Part shown: positions 5,497-5,506 of the stretch, one piece after another
How positions within the stretch are numbered: the stretch's first letter is position 1
Layout of the letters: each line of letters opens with the position of its first letter
Assembly (NCBI GenBank): GCA_003566395.1
Contig: PXDL01000238.1
Location: 1 to 5,506 of the forward strand
Source: Balneolia bacterium
GTDB lineage: Bacteria; Bacteroidota; Rhodothermia; Balneolales; Cyclonatronaceae
Length of the DNA: 5,506 nt
Reading direction: 5' to 3'
Program-made: the position numbers and the translations under genes
Notes under the pieces: generated by a model
The model's database searches: none
The model's input: the letters and a program-made list of their open reading frames with translations, nothing else
Told to the model about the DNA's origin: nothing

Positions 5497-5506
5497 AATG
5501 AATTAA

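Larger units (their letters stand above)
4930..5506. other. 577-bp region without a convincing intact gene
   Basis: Between the DinB-family start and the window edge no reading frame on either strand looks like an intact protein. The longest, on the plus strand (4957-5427, 156 codons), has an improbable composition (rich in Ser, Arg, Cys, Thr and Pro, with no domain-like pattern) and is rejected. The region holds the following, listed separately: a possible frame-broken minus-strand remnant (4999-5141), an inverted repeat within it (5044-5066), two pairs of short direct repeats with a shared 25-nt period (5240-5273 and 5323-5357), and a perfect palindrome near the right edge (5471-5496). It also contains poly-T/A tracts (5412-5420 and 5354-5361). 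The first ~70 bp must also hold the upstream signals of the DinB-family gene, but I could not identify a promoter. Confidence 0.7.

Overview
The window looks like ordinary chromosomal DNA from a member of the Bacteroidota/Balneolota/Rhodothermota group. The basis is the KorA type (gamma and alpha domains fused) followed by KorB, weak or absent Shine-Dalgarno sequences on most genes, mid-range GC, and a DinB-family protein of a style common there. This placement is inferred by eye from protein style and was not searched.

Layout. (1) Positions 1-2279, minus strand: korA followed by the 5' part of korB, cut by the left edge of the window. Together they encode a 2-oxoacid (most likely 2-oxoglutarate):ferredoxin oxidoreductase. 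(2) Positions 2280-2422: a 143-bp divergent intergenic region with small dyads. (3) Positions 2423-3250, plus strand: proC, the last step of proline synthesis. (4) Positions 3252-4223, minus strand: a probable two-gene unit encoding a small two-helix membrane protein and a 225-residue two-helix membrane protein with a conserved soluble C-terminal domain. The latter ends tail-to-tail with proC, with one base between the stop codons. (5) Positions 4227-4392: a spacer with a direct repeat and hairpin just past the stop of the next gene. (6) Positions 4393-4929, minus strand: a DinB-superfamily protein. (7) Positions 4930-5506: 577 bp with no convincing intact gene. It holds a possible frame-broken coding remnant, two pairs of short direct repeats that share a 25-nt period, and a perfect 11-bp-arm palindrome near the right edge.

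How the genes relate. KorAB consumes or makes 2-oxoglutarate, the precursor of glutamate and hence of proline. ProC uses pyrroline-5-carboxylate made from glutamate. The divergent korAB/proC arrangement is therefore metabolically compatible, but no shared control is demonstrated. The membrane and DinB genes have no evident link to these pathways.

Nothing here is a clear new defence, mobile or RNA system. The most worthwhile unexplained part is the right-hand non-coding stretch, which may consist of genome-wide interspersed repeats and a decayed reading frame.
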